Origin: Bombilactobacillus bombi
GTDB taxonomy: Bacteria > Bacillota > Bacilli > Lactobacillales > Lactobacillaceae
NCBI RefSeq assembly: GCF_013607485.1
Contig: NZ_SCHP01000008.1
Coordinates: 1 to 52,893, forward strand
Direction: 5' to 3'
Length of the DNA stretch: 52,893 bases
Shown piece by piece: positions 43,214 to 52,798 of the stretch; the stretch's first letter is position 1, and each line of letters begins with the position of its first letter. The position numbers and the translations under genes were made by a program. Under the pieces are notes generated by a model. That model was given only the letters and a program-made list of their open reading frames with translations. It did not search any database and was not told where the DNA came from.

Positions 43214-43900
43214 TTAATCCGAACAAGCTCTAAAAACTTCAATGGCAGTCTGATAATTATGCAGTTTTAAAGGTCGATTGTTAATTAGTTCAATTACTTC
43301 TAATACTTGATTGGCAGTTACTTGCTTAAAGTCAGTTTTCTTAGGAAAGAACCAGCGCAGCTTGCGGTTAAAGTACTCATCACTGCCTCGTTCCCAAGGT
43401 GCATAAGAATGGTAGAAATAAGCAGTTAAGCCATAGTTCTGTTCTAAGCTTTGATACTGGGCAAATTTTTTACCGTAATCGACTGTAATACTTTTTACTG
43501 CACTGCTAAAACGCTGCCAGCTGATTGATGATTGCAGGACGTTGTTCAATACTGGTGCCTGTTGGATACTGTCCCCCCTTTTCTTGGTATCGATTATAAT
43601 CAGGCAAGTCCTAAACCAACTTGTTTTCATTGAGTCAATTATAAATGGAAGCTAGTGCTAACTGAAATTTTGCAGTAATCGACGACAACCAAGTTAACCG
43701 TAAATGATTTTCAATCGGTTACTTAAGGGGTTCATACAGAACCATTTTACAGCCGCAGTTTTTCTTTTTTGATTGGCATCCTGTTGAGCCAAGAGAGGAT
43801 TATAAGGCTGCACCCGTTGTAATTCCGTGCGAATAGCGGACTTAGCTACGCCAACTGCAGCAGCAATTGTTGTTGAGTTTTACCTTGTTTTCTTGGCTCA
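43214..43900 (-). pseudogene. IS30-family transposase remnant
   Basis: The C-terminal integrase part is readable at 43214-43630: AVKSITVDYGKKFAQ, AYFYHSYAPWERGS with the conserved DYG and E, and the end NNRPLKLHNYQTAIEVF. Upstream to ~43900, pieces of the N terminus (AAAVGVAKSAIRTELQR, then YNPLLAQQDANQKRK) appear in other frames. Several frameshifts and deletions make it non-functional. It marks past insertion-sequence activity next to the bacteriocin genes. Confidence 0.85.
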
Positions 43901-44090
43901 ATGTCGTAACTACCATTGTAAAGAAATTACTTTGGGTTTTTAGATTTATGCTGTTAGGATTAATTATAGAATCTGCTAATAATAATGGATAAAAGTTTAA
44001 AAATATAATCAATTATAATGAATATTGATTATAGTAAAAACACCCATTCATATAACATTTAACGCTTTAACTACTAAACCAAACACCATT

Positions 44091-44898
44091 TTATATCTGG
44101 GCGTCACGTTCATTGCGTTCATTTAATTCTAAAATAGCAATTCTTCGATTCAGTTCCTGATCAACGTAATTCACAATTAAATTGCGGAAGATCTGCATTC
44201 CGCCTTTGCCTTCATGAGAAGCAGCCAATGCTTCCATATAGTGAGTCCTAGCTGTCTTGGAAGGATTAACATTGATTACTGGGTAGCCATTTTCTGTTAA
44301 AGCTAAATTCATTAATAACCTTGCTGTCCGCCCATTACCATCTCTAAACGGGTGAATCGTAACGAATTTTTGGTGTAAATCCGTAGCATACTGGACGGGG
44401 TGTAACTGCTTTTGTGCCGTTTGACTCCATTCAATTAACTGATCCATGTCCTTTGGTATATCTAAGGGTGATGCATAGGGATTATTGGTGGTACTGTATG
44501 GGAAAACTTCAATTGCCCGATATTGCCGGCATCTGTTTTGGGCTGCATCGTTTCTAAAGTGGAAATCCGATTCAAATCACGGATTACTGTAGTCGTCAAC
44601 GGCTGTTTCTTAGTTGCCAGCTCCATCATATAATTATAGGCGTCATTGAGATCAATAATTTCGAGAGTTTCTTTTAAAGTTTTACCGTGGATCGTGGCTC
44701 CTAAACCACCTTCCAGAAGAACAGCTGTCTCATATTTACTCATCGTATTGCCTTCAATAGCTGCGGAAGACCAAACGTGTTCAATGCGGACATTCTTATT
44801 TAATTGTTGTACATCTTCTTTTGATAAAGGGGGACAGGTCTCAAATATTTGCTTGGTTTGAGTTAATTCTTTTAGTTTTTCTATATAAATAATCTTGC
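44091..44898 (-). pseudogene. Fic family protein, frameshifted
   Basis: Three readable pieces form one Fic protein. The N terminus has an inhibitory helix (SSAAIEGNT, the S/T-x3-E-G motif) but no standard start codon. The middle runs to AGNI at ~44520. After a -1 shift (AATATCGG where AATTATCGG would read NYR), the C terminus has the complete Fic core HPFRDGNGRTARLLMN. Intact Fic enzymes AMPylate target proteins. The active-site part is undamaged, so the break looks recent. Confidence 0.85.
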
Positions 44899-44999
44899 TT
44901 CACCTGCTTCAAAATATCTTAACGCTCTATATCTTAAGATCTTTGCCTTTGTTGTATTACTCTTCTTTTTTGTATATCTTGCACCTGAATTTTAGTTTT

Positions 45000-45581
45000 T
45001 CATTGATTCAATACTCCTATTAACTCCGTTAATTTATCTGATATCTTCAATTCTTTTTGATAAGAACTTAGCCTAGCTAAATTGCGTTGTGGATCCTTCA
45101 AATAATTTTGTAGAGCTTCATTTCTAAGCCAAATATCTATTGGATAATTCAATCTGAAAATATCACACAGCGTTATTTCTCGATTATAGATAGATACTGA
45201 ATTGCCAGTATATATCTTCATTTCTGACAATCCTAATGCCCATTTATTAGTATAATGAGCTGTAATAAAATATTTATCTAAGTTGGGAGAATGATAGCCA
45301 TTTTTAAACGTCATATCAAAAGTGGTCGGCGTGGCATTAGTATAGCCATAAAGAAATAAGACTGTTTCATGAGAATACACGCCCTTGTAAATATTGCTGC
45401 GCCAAAAATATTCATCCGGAAAGTCTCCCTTTAAGATATAAACCCCTGGATAATCTTTAGTAATTTCGCCTTTTTTGACTAAGTAGTCTAAAGAAGCACG
45501 ATTAATTCCAAATTGACTCGCTAATTTACTAGTAAGCGTGCCATGATATTTTAAAAATAACCGCTTAACTTTGGGACTCAC
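45000..45581 (-). CDS. AbiEi-type winged-helix antitoxin/regulator
   Basis: About 193 residues. The N-terminal winged helix (LTSKLASQFGINRASLDYLVKKGEI then YPGVYIL) and the following YSHETVLFLYGYTNATP and TLCDIFR blocks are those of AbiEi family antitoxins (type IV toxin-antitoxin). The partner nucleotidyltransferase AbiEii normally follows, but here the broken Fic gene does, so it is an orphan. GAGGTGG before GTG 45581 favours that start over GTG 45590. A perfect inverted repeat directly upstream is the expected self-repression site. Confidence 0.82.
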   Translation of the reverse strand: MSPKVKRLFLKYHGTLTSKLASQFGINRASLDYLVKKGEITKDYPGVYILKGDFPDEYFWRSNIYKGVYSHETVLFLYGYTNATPTTFDMTFKNGYHSPNLDKYFITAHYTNKWALGLSEMKIYTGNSVSIYNREITLCDIFRLNYPIDIWLRNEALQNYLKDPQRNLARLSSYQKELKISDKLTELIGVLNQ

Positions 45582-45593
45582 TATATCCACCTC

Positions 45594-45641
45594 GTTTACT
45601 AATATACTTTATCTATACTTATATAAAGTATATTAGTAAAC
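45594..45641. promoter_or_regulatory. Perfect 19-bp inverted repeat ahead of the AbiEi-type gene
   Basis: Arms GTTTACTAATATACTTTAT (45594-45612) and its exact complement (45623-45641), 10 bp apart, just upstream of the ribosome site. AbiEi proteins bind such repeats to repress their own promoter. No T run, so not a terminator. Confidence 0.75.
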
Positions 45642-45664
45642 AAATAGAAATATTATTATAGGAC

Positions 45665-45943
45665 TTATTTTCTCTTATATACATCATTGCGTTTTCCAGC
45701 TTTGACAACTTCTACTAAAAACTTATAGTCATGAATACTTGCTATCATACGATAGCTCCCCACACGATAGCGCCAAAGAGTGCCTAGTTCACCTTCTAAA
45801 GACTTGCCCCAGACCCTGGAATTAGTACTACCTTCAATATGCGAATCTAACCATTTAACAATTCTTTTTTGCACTTGAATATCTAACTTTTTTTGCATTT
45901 CTTTAAAACATTTTTGGTTAATTTCCCAGGTGTATCTCTCCAC
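45665..45943 (-). CDS. RelE/ParE-family toxin
   Basis: 92 residues. Core blocks RIVKWLDSHIEG, KSLEGELGTLWRYRVGSYRMI and FLVEVVKAGKRNDVYK are those of RelE-type mRNA interferases, with basic residues and a Y near the end. GTG start shares one base with the antitoxin stop (TAGTG), so the two are translationally coupled. Confidence 0.9.
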   Translation of the reverse strand: MERYTWEINQKCFKEMQKKLDIQVQKRIVKWLDSHIEGSTNSRVWGKSLEGELGTLWRYRVGSYRMIASIHDYKFLVEVVKAGKRNDVYKRK

Positions 45944-46125
45944 TAATTCATACCTAACTGTTTTTTAACTTCATTCCTAGAAATGGCAGCACCATGACTT
46001 TCACGAATATTTTTAACAGCATCGGCATAGTCTAAGCTATCTTCTAATTTTTCTAAATCAGCACTCGTAAATTGCCTACCTTTCATCTCAGAATCGACCA
46101 CATACCTAATCGATCTTTCTTTCAA
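45943..46125 (-). CDS. RelB-type antitoxin
   Basis: 60 residues from a TTG start behind GAGGAG. A short N-terminal strand/helix is followed by an acidic helix (ADLEKLEDSLDYADAVKNI) and a C-terminal toxin-wrapping tail. It comes first in the pair, as is usual for antitoxins, and should repress the operon with its toxin. Confidence 0.82.
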   Translation of the reverse strand: MKERSIRYVVDSEMKGRQFTSADLEKLEDSLDYADAVKNIRESHGAAISRNEVKKQLGMN

Positions 46126-46224
46126 AGTTTCTCCTCATTATTTTTTCATTACATCTTATTTGGTAAAATATACAGTAGCTTCTAACAACTTTAAATAAAT
46201 AGTTCATCATAAGGGAGTTACACC

Positions 46225-47166
46225 ATGAATTCATTAGGTAACACTGTCAAGACAGCTCGAAAAAAATTAGGAATGACTCAAGCACAGTTAGCAAATGGTA
46301 TATGTTCCCAAGTGACAATAAGTGCACTTGAACATAAAAACAAAATACCCTCTTTAAAAATTCTCATTGCCATTGAAAAAAGGTTAAACATAAACTTACT
46401 AAATAACACTGGAAATATTAATTTAAATAAAGATAAATCTATAGATACACTTTCTGAAATTATTCATGATTTTAAAAAGGGCAATATTGAACAATCTTAT
46501 AACAAATTAATTAGTGTAATTGATATTAATAAGATTCATGATGAATCTGTTCTTACAAACGAAATTTGTTTTATTGTTGGTGAATACAACTTTTTGGAAA
46601 AGGGAGATCTAAATGAAAGTCTATATTGGTTTAACCTCATACTCAACAGGTCAACCCTAAATAAGGTATCTATTACAGAGATATTAACAGCTAGCGAGTT
46701 GGGGTACGTATATGCTAAGCAAAATCAGATAATAAAGGCACAGCACTATATTGATTTATCAATTCAGAACTACAAAACATTTGTAAGAAATAACAATGAT
46801 GATCAAGAAGTGCTCTATAAAATATTATTTAAAGCTGCACATTTTTATAATAAATATTTAACTGATCAGTCAGCTGCTCTAAAACTAATAAATTGCGGAT
46901 TAGATTACCTAAATGAAAGCAACTCGAATACTATTTCAAAGTATATCGATAATTTATTTTTTGAAAAAGCAATTATCTCAAGCAAACTACATGTATCAAA
47001 ATATGAAGTTCTGAATTACTATTTGTTTTCTTACTTTTATGCAACAGCCCTAAAAAACGAAACTTTAATAAAACCAATAAAAGACAATATATCAAAACTT
47101 GGTTTAACTAAGTCGACTCTCGAAACGTTACAGAAAAGTCTCTTTTATAAGATCAAACAAAATTAA
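46225..47166 (+). CDS. RRNPP-type (Rgg/PlcR-like) transcriptional regulator
   Basis: 313 residues. N-terminal XRE helix-turn-helix (~6-60: GNTVKTARKKLGMTQAQLAN, then SALEHKNKIPSL). The remaining ~240 residues are a TPR-like helical array (NLILNRSTLNKVSITEILTA, and so on) that in Rgg/PlcR/NprR proteins binds a short peptide pheromone. It is divergent from relBE and converges on the decayed biosynthetic operon, which it may have controlled. No pheromone gene was found beside it. Confidence 0.85.
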   Translation: MNSLGNTVKTARKKLGMTQAQLANGICSQVTISALEHKNKIPSLKILIAIEKRLNINLLNNTGNINLNKDKSIDTLSEIIHDFKKGNIEQSYNKLISVIDINKIHDESVLTNEICFIVGEYNFLEKGDLNESLYWFNLILNRSTLNKVSITEILTASELGYVYAKQNQIIKAQHYIDLSIQNYKTFVRNNNDDQEVLYKILFKAAHFYNKYLTDQSAALKLINCGLDYLNESNSNTISKYIDNLFFEKAIISSKLHVSKYEVLNYYLFSYFYATALKNETLIKPIKDNISKLGLTKSTLETLQKSLFYKIKQN

Positions 47167-47214
47167 AAATATCTTATCAATCATAAAATATACATTATTC
47201 TTTTTCACATACTT

Positions 47215-47715
47215 CAACTTTTTTCCTGGTGCAGCATGAAATGCGTGTCCTGGTCAAATTATCATTTCTTCAGGCAAATATTTTATTTTTTGAACAGTTT
47301 CATATATTTGTCTGGACGATCACCATTTATTTGCAGTAACCACAGACATTCCACCATGTTTTTGTTGGGACATCAGTTGAGCGCGAGTTTTAACTAACTT
47401 TAAGCCTTCCTGAAAACTAAACGCTCCTGCCGCAAATAATGCACTTAATTCTCCTAAACTATGCCCAATCATATAATCAGGAACAATTCCTTTACGCTTT
47501 TTATCTAAATACGATAATGCACTTACCACAAAAAGAGCTGGTTGAGTATATTCAGTTAAATTTAACCTATCTTGGGCGTCGTTTAAAGAGTCTCTAATAG
47601 AATATCCGAAGATTTAGTCAACATCTTTCACCAAATCTGAAAATTCACCAAAAAGTTCCGCTCCCATTCCTTTATGCTGTGATCCTTGACCTGGAAAACC
47701 AAATACAATTTTCAT
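47215..47715 (-). pseudogene. Malonyl-type acyltransferase (FabD/trans-AT PKS) pseudogene
   Basis: From ATG 47715 (TAGGAGG ahead, overlapping the uvrA-like stop) it reads KIVFGFPGQGSQHKGMG, then DYMIGHSLGELSALFAAGA with the active-site Ser and TRAQLMSQQ, the signature of PKS acyltransferases. An in-frame TAA (47614-47616) interrupts it after KDVD, a TGA follows VVTANKW, and another stop precedes GHAFHAAP, the second active-site block. The missing rest is truncated. It would have loaded malonyl units onto an assembly line. Confidence 0.85.
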
Positions 47716-47725
47716 CGTTAGCCTC

Positions 47726-49975
47726 CTATAAAAAATTTTTCAAGTCTGATTCAATGTTATTTTTAATTTCATCTGGTGTTCCTTGTGCTATGATTTTCCC
47801 ACCGTCATTTCCGGATCCCGGTCCTAGTTCAATAATCCAGTCGCACCTTTTCAAAAACTCTGTATTATGCTCACAAACTACGACTGTACTGTCCTTTTGC
47901 ACTAGTTTATCTAGCAACTTTAATAATTGAGAGACATCATAGTAACTCAACCCAGTAGTTGGTTCGTCTAAAGTATAAATACATTTCTTTGTGTCTGTTC
48001 TCTCTAACTCCTTAGCTAGTTTTAAACGTTGCGCTTCACCTCCACTAAGGGTAGAAGTTGGCTGTCCCAATTTAAGATATTCTAAACCAATATCAGTAAC
48101 AACTTTTAGCGCTTGTTTTATTTTTCTTGATTCCTTGAAAATATTGACTGCTTCAGAAACTTGTAGTTGTAAAGTGTCAAATATTGTAAGATTTTTATAT
48201 TTTACGTTTAAAATTTCTTTTTTATATCTTTTCCCTCCACATTTTTGGCATTTTACCGTTAACTTAGTTCCATCTCCAAATTCAATTATTCTTCTCCCTG
48301 TGCCATTACATTTTTCACAAGCACCTTTTGAATTAAATGAAAAGTCTGATTTTGTAAATTGAAAGTTATCTACCTTTGCCTGTATCTCATAAATCTTCCG
48401 AATTTCATCCCATATTTTTAAAAAAGTAACCAAATTTGAATTAATACTTCGCCCAATTGGTGCCTGAGAAACCGAAATAAGTTTTATATTGTCTGTCTGA
48501 TTCATTTTTAACTTCTTTTCAAGAGCATTCAACAACGTAGTTTTTCCACTACCAGATTTTCCAGCAATCCCAACAATGTAGCCACCAATTGGAATTTTGA
48601 TATCAAGATGTTGTAAATTATTATCATGCACATCGGTTAAATTAATAGTTTTTCCATTTTTCATTTTTTTCGATCTCGGAAATATACTTTCAGGATCTGC
48701 CAAAAACTTTCCGGTTAAGGATTTTTCACTTAAAAGTAATCCTTTATAATCTCCAGTGTAAACTAAACTACCACCATTCACTCCCGCTTTTGGACCGATA
48801 TCAATAATATAGTCAGCACGTTTTATCATTTCCTTGTCATGATCAACAACCAATACTGAATTTCCTTTCGAAATTAATTTATCAACTAACTTAAAAACGA
48901 TTTTCTTTTCAGTTGGGTACAGACCCGAAAGTGGTTCATCCAAAATATATATTATGGAATTCAAACTAGATCGGGATAATTCTGATAAATATATTTTTTG
49001 AATCTCTCCACCACTCAATGATGACATTTTTCTATACATAGATAAATACCCTACATCTAACGATATAAGAGCATTTAGCTCAGAAATCAAGCTAGCTACA
49101 ATTTGTTTTTCATAACTAAAATCCGGTATATTAAGTTTAGAGAAAAAATTTTTCAATTCAATGATTGACAGCATACATAGATCACTAATATCATATCCAC
49201 ACACCTTGACAGATAAGCTTTTGGACTCTAATCTTTTACCTTTACAAACCGGACATATTTCATTTTTATAGTAGTTTTCAATATTATTTTCATTTTTTAT
49301 TTTCTTCGCTAAAATTCTATCTAAACAATAACTTCTTTTATCAGCATTATTTTCAACATAATGTCCGAAAATAAACTCATTCTTATTTTGATCACTCAGA
49401 TCATTAAACGGAACTGCTAATACTTGTTCAAATTGCCTTTCAAAATACTTAATAATTCCCTTTGAAATCTTTAATTTCTCCAGAACTTCATTAATTGAAA
49501 GTTTCCCATTGTTTGTTACTTCATCGATTTGAACATTATATTTTTCGCCTAAGCCCAAACATGTTTTACACATGCCTTTGGGATTATTATAAGAAAACGC
49601 GCCACTTTCAATATTTAGATTTTCTTTTTCACTTTGAGTTTCATATAACGAACAAAGCAATTTCAAAATGTTAGTTTTTGAACCCAGTGTAGATCTTGGA
49701 TTTTTCTGTCGCACCACACTCTGTTTTACCGCTACAGTTGGACTAATTCCTGAGATACTTTCATAATTACTATCTGTTGTAATTCCAGTAATCGCCCCGA
49801 TTTCTTCTAAGTAGAGCTTTCTACCCTCCTCAAAAATCAAATCAAATAATAAACTTGATTTCCCAGAACCACTTACACCGGTAGCAACAACTAATTTGCC
49901 TTTTGGAATACTTAAACTAATTTCTTTCAGATTATGAACTCTAGCCTTTTTAACATCAATGTAATCCAACGACAA
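47726..49975 (-). CDS. UvrA-like ABC protein (DrrC-type, probable self-resistance)
   Basis: About 749 residues. Two ABC halves: first Walker A GVSGSGKSS and signature LSGGE (MSSLSGGEIQKIYLSEL), second Walker A GKSGSGKTT and LSGGEAQRLKLAKEL with Walker B CIYTLDEPTTGL. Zinc-type CxxC pairs occur at CKTCLG, CPVCKG, CEKCNG and CQKCGG. The length is that of short UvrA paralogues such as DrrC (daunorubicin resistance) rather than ~940-residue UvrA. The frame is open 57 codons further up, but those codons encode the end of a thioesterase, so the start is set at TTG 49975 behind AAGGA (TTG 49969 also possible). It is intact while neighbouring biosynthetic genes are dead. Confidence 0.85.
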   Translation of the reverse strand: MSLDYIDVKKARVHNLKEISLSIPKGKLVVATGVSGSGKSSLLFDLIFEEGRKLYLEEIGAITGITTDSNYESISGISPTVAVKQSVVRQKNPRSTLGSKTNILKLLCSLYETQSEKENLNIESGAFSYNNPKGMCKTCLGLGEKYNVQIDEVTNNGKLSINEVLEKLKISKGIIKYFERQFEQVLAVPFNDLSDQNKNEFIFGHYVENNADKRSYCLDRILAKKIKNENNIENYYKNEICPVCKGKRLESKSLSVKVCGYDISDLCMLSIIELKNFFSKLNIPDFSYEKQIVASLISELNALISLDVGYLSMYRKMSSLSGGEIQKIYLSELSRSSLNSIIYILDEPLSGLYPTEKKIVFKLVDKLISKGNSVLVVDHDKEMIKRADYIIDIGPKAGVNGGSLVYTGDYKGLLLSEKSLTGKFLADPESIFPRSKKMKNGKTINLTDVHDNNLQHLDIKIPIGGYIVGIAGKSGSGKTTLLNALEKKLKMNQTDNIKLISVSQAPIGRSINSNLVTFLKIWDEIRKIYEIQAKVDNFQFTKSDFSFNSKGACEKCNGTGRRIIEFGDGTKLTVKCQKCGGKRYKKEILNVKYKNLTIFDTLQLQVSEAVNIFKESRKIKQALKVVTDIGLEYLKLGQPTSTLSGGEAQRLKLAKELERTDTKKCIYTLDEPTTGLSYYDVSQLLKLLDKLVQKDSTVVVCEHNTEFLKRCDWIIELGPGSGNDGGKIIAQGTPDEIKNNIESDLKNFL

Positions 49976-49984
49976 CACATCCTT

Positions 49985-51030
49985 AATTTTTATAAATTTT
50001 TTGCAAACCTCATTAATAACATTCACTGAAGTCTCATCAGTTAGTACAGACAAGTGGCTTAAGGAAACAATATTCTTTTCCTTTAAATTGCAGAAATAAT
50101 AACTATCAATTTCCATAGGTCGCAACATTTTTGAGGCTTGTAACATGTTGCTGCCGTATCCAGCGCTGTAAGTGTTTTTGTCAGTTGTATTACCTAATCG
50201 CGTTCAAAAGCTTTTGCAATAGCAATGTTTACTAACTGACCCATGAATTTATCAACAGGTAGAGTTTTATCCAATTCATTTTCTTTAATCAAAGCAATCT
50301 TACTGTGGCCATTGGAAATCGAAAGTAGCAGATTCATTACTCTGAATGCTCTATCCTTAGTCAAATCATTCTTCAACAAATTCATCCAACTATTTCGCAT
50401 TTCATCATCGATAAAAATTGATTCTAATATCACCAATGGGTTAACCTTAAATCCTTGCTTTTGCAACTGTCTAGCAGTCTCAAAAGCTGTAACTCCGCCG
50501 AATGGCAGACCCCCTATATCATAAGAATCAATTTTCTGAACTGATTTTATAAATTCTCAATACAGCTTCACCATGTCCTCCATGTTATTCATTTGCAACA
50601 CATCATTACTCTCGCTTAGTAATTTAAATGATTCCGTATATTACTCGTATTCTTGAATAATATTTATTTTAGTCAGATAATGCATAATTTTTTTAAGATT
50701 CGCAGATTCTATATGACCAACTTTTCCCCCAAATCTATTTTACTTAGATATTCACTACTTGTTACGGGTGCCATTATTACGGTCATATTGGCAAACCAAC
50801 ATCCAAAGATCGCATAGATAATTCAAGACCTTGTGGCAATATTAAAATAGCCTTTTTGGATTCCATTCCACGGAGGATTAGAGATTGCCCAATTTTTTTA
50901 AATTTACCTCTAATCTTTGACCACTTAACATTTGCGGGTTACTATTATCGAAATTTTCAAAAATGAACATAGTATCATTTTTATGAACTCTGCATTGATT
51001 CAATACTACCTTCAAAAAGTTATTAGTCAT
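49985..51030 (-). pseudogene. Collapsed adenylation/thioesterase (NRPS-PKS) gene
   Basis: Starts at ATG 51030 (GAGGTG 4 nt ahead) as the N terminus of a fatty-acyl-AMP-ligase-like enzyme: FIFENFDNSNPQMLSGQRLE, then after a frameshift AILILPQGLELSMRSLDVG and FANMTVIMAPVTSSE. From ~50640 it jumps to a thioesterase: MEDMVKLY-stop-EFIKSVQ, SYDIGGLPFGGVTAFETARQ (catalytic Ser of GxSxG replaced by Pro), and in a third frame the C terminus SHLSVLTDETSVNVINE with the catalytic His. Internal deletion has removed everything between. At least four stops or frameshifts. Confidence 0.75.
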
Positions 51031-51076
51031 TGTTCACCTCATAAAAAAGTATTTTACTTCATTTATACATAAACCT

Positions 51077-52798
51077 TTAAATGTTATATGCTAATTTACT
51101 TAAGTTATATAGATCTCCTTTTTGCTCGATTAACTCTTTAAAAGTACCAATTTCAGATATCTTGCCCTCTTTCATAAAGATGATCGCATCATATTGTTCT
51201 AGAATCTTTGCATCAAGTTTATGTGTTATAACTATTGCTGTTAATTCACTGATTTTTAAAATAGCTTTTTCAATTTGACTAGTATTTTTCTGATCTAATG
51301 AAGAAGTTGCTTCATCCATTAATAATATTGGAGTTTGTCTAATAAGAGCTCTAGCAATGGAAACTCTCTGCTTTTGTCCTCCAGACAAGTTATTTCCATC
51401 CTCTCCAACTACCATATCCAAACCTTTATCTGTACTATCTATTAATTCTCTCAACCCTGATTTATCTATGGCATAGTTTAATTCTTCTACAGAGAATGAC
51501 CTTCCCAGCGTGATATTGTACCTAAGTGTGTTGTCAAACATATAGACATTTTGCTGCACAATATTCATGAGTTTATATAAAGATGATACATTTATACGAT
51601 TAACATCAACCTCATCAATATAGATTTTCCCTTGAATATTGTTTTGATAATAACCCATTAATAAATTCAGGAAGGTTGTTTTACCACTTCCAGACATGCC
51701 TACAAGCGCATATTTTTTACCCTTTTCTATTTTTAAGTTAATGTCATCAAGTGTATTTTTCGAATGATTACTCAGTGATGGATACGAAAAAGAGACATTG
51801 CTCAATTGAATGCTATCTTCAAAATCATCTTTTTTAATTAGTTGAGTATCATAACTAGTTCTTTTTTTCATTTCGGCCAACAATTCACTCACTTTTTGAA
51901 CTGCGGAAAGCCCGGCCTTTTTGTTATTCATTTCGAGTCCTAATTTATTCATCGGCATTACAACAAAATTAACCAGTTGAACTATAGCAGTCACTCCACC
52001 AATACTGACATTGCCATTTATAACCATGAACATACCTAAACCATATGCTACTAAAAAGATCAAATAGCCGGAAAAGTTTGAAATTGAAATCGAAATATTA
52101 TTTATTTTTGACATTTCAAACTGACTATTTGCTCGGTTATTATTATTTATTTGAAACTCCTTACTAACTTTATTTTCAACATTAAAACTCTTAATTACTA
52201 AAAAACCAGCAAAAGCATCTTTTACTTTTGCAACATAACTATTTTCACGCATTATAGACTCGTTTTGTTTTGTTTGCATTGAACCACCAAATGCTCCCAT
52301 TGCAATTAGTGGAACAAGGCTGGCAATAAGAACCATCAGGGAAAGTTTCCAATTAATTAAGAACATACCTACAACAGAAAATATAAGTAATGAAGAGTTT
52401 GATATAAAGTCAAAATATGATTTTATGTACTTTTCTTCAATTGTTGTGATCGTATTAGTCATTGAAGAAATCAGTACGCCTGTACTATTTTTATCAAACG
52501 TGTTTACATCAGTTTTAATAATCTCATAAAAGATTTGCGCTCTATATTTCTTACTAAAACTTCGAATAAATTTATCCTTAGACAACTCTGTAATGAACAC
52601 AGTAAGTGCCAACATTACACAAACAATTAAACCAATATATATCGCAGATTTTAAAGCATCAATATTATCTGAAATTCCAGCATCTATAAGTCTCTTTAAA
52701 ACAAAGGCAAGTAGTAAGTTCGCCAATGGGTAGATGCCCCCGGCAAATATTACCGCTATATAATAATTAGCTTTGTCAAACTTTTTAAAATTTTTCAT
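51077..52798 (-). CDS. ABC exporter, fused membrane and ATPase domains
   Basis: 573 residues. Six-span type I exporter domain (~1-310) and an ATPase domain (~340-573) with Walker A GMSGSGKTT, signature LSGGQKQRVSIARAL, Walker B ILLMDEATSSLD and switch His THKLD. It has no C39 peptidase domain, so it is not a bacteriocin-leader processor. First gene of the operon that continues with the collapsed assembly-line gene, the UvrA-like protein and the acyltransferase pseudogene, so it probably exported or expelled that metabolite. Intact. Confidence 0.92.
   Translation of the reverse strand: MKNFKKFDKANYYIAVIFAGGIYPLANLLLAFVLKRLIDAGISDNIDALKSAIYIGLIVCVMLALTVFITELSKDKFIRSFSKKYRAQIFYEIIKTDVNTFDKNSTGVLISSMTNTITTIEEKYIKSYFDFISNSSLLIFSVVGMFLINWKLSLMVLIASLVPLIAMGAFGGSMQTKQNESIMRENSYVAKVKDAFAGFLVIKSFNVENKVSKEFQINNNNRANSQFEMSKINNISISISNFSGYLIFLVAYGLGMFMVINGNVSIGGVTAIVQLVNFVVMPMNKLGLEMNNKKAGLSAVQKVSELLAEMKKRTSYDTQLIKKDDFEDSIQLSNVSFSYPSLSNHSKNTLDDINLKIEKGKKYALVGMSGSGKTTFLNLLMGYYQNNIQGKIYIDEVDVNRINVSSLYKLMNIVQQNVYMFDNTLRYNITLGRSFSVEELNYAIDKSGLRELIDSTDKGLDMVVGEDGNNLSGGQKQRVSIARALIRQTPILLMDEATSSLDQKNTSQIEKAILKISELTAIVITHKLDAKILEQYDAIIFMKEGKISEIGTFKELIEQKGDLYNLSKLAYNI

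Noticed and set aside
44005-44032. Inverted repeat ATAATCAAT / ATTGATTAT
   Set aside because: Very AT-rich, short and without a T run; could arise by chance in this composition.
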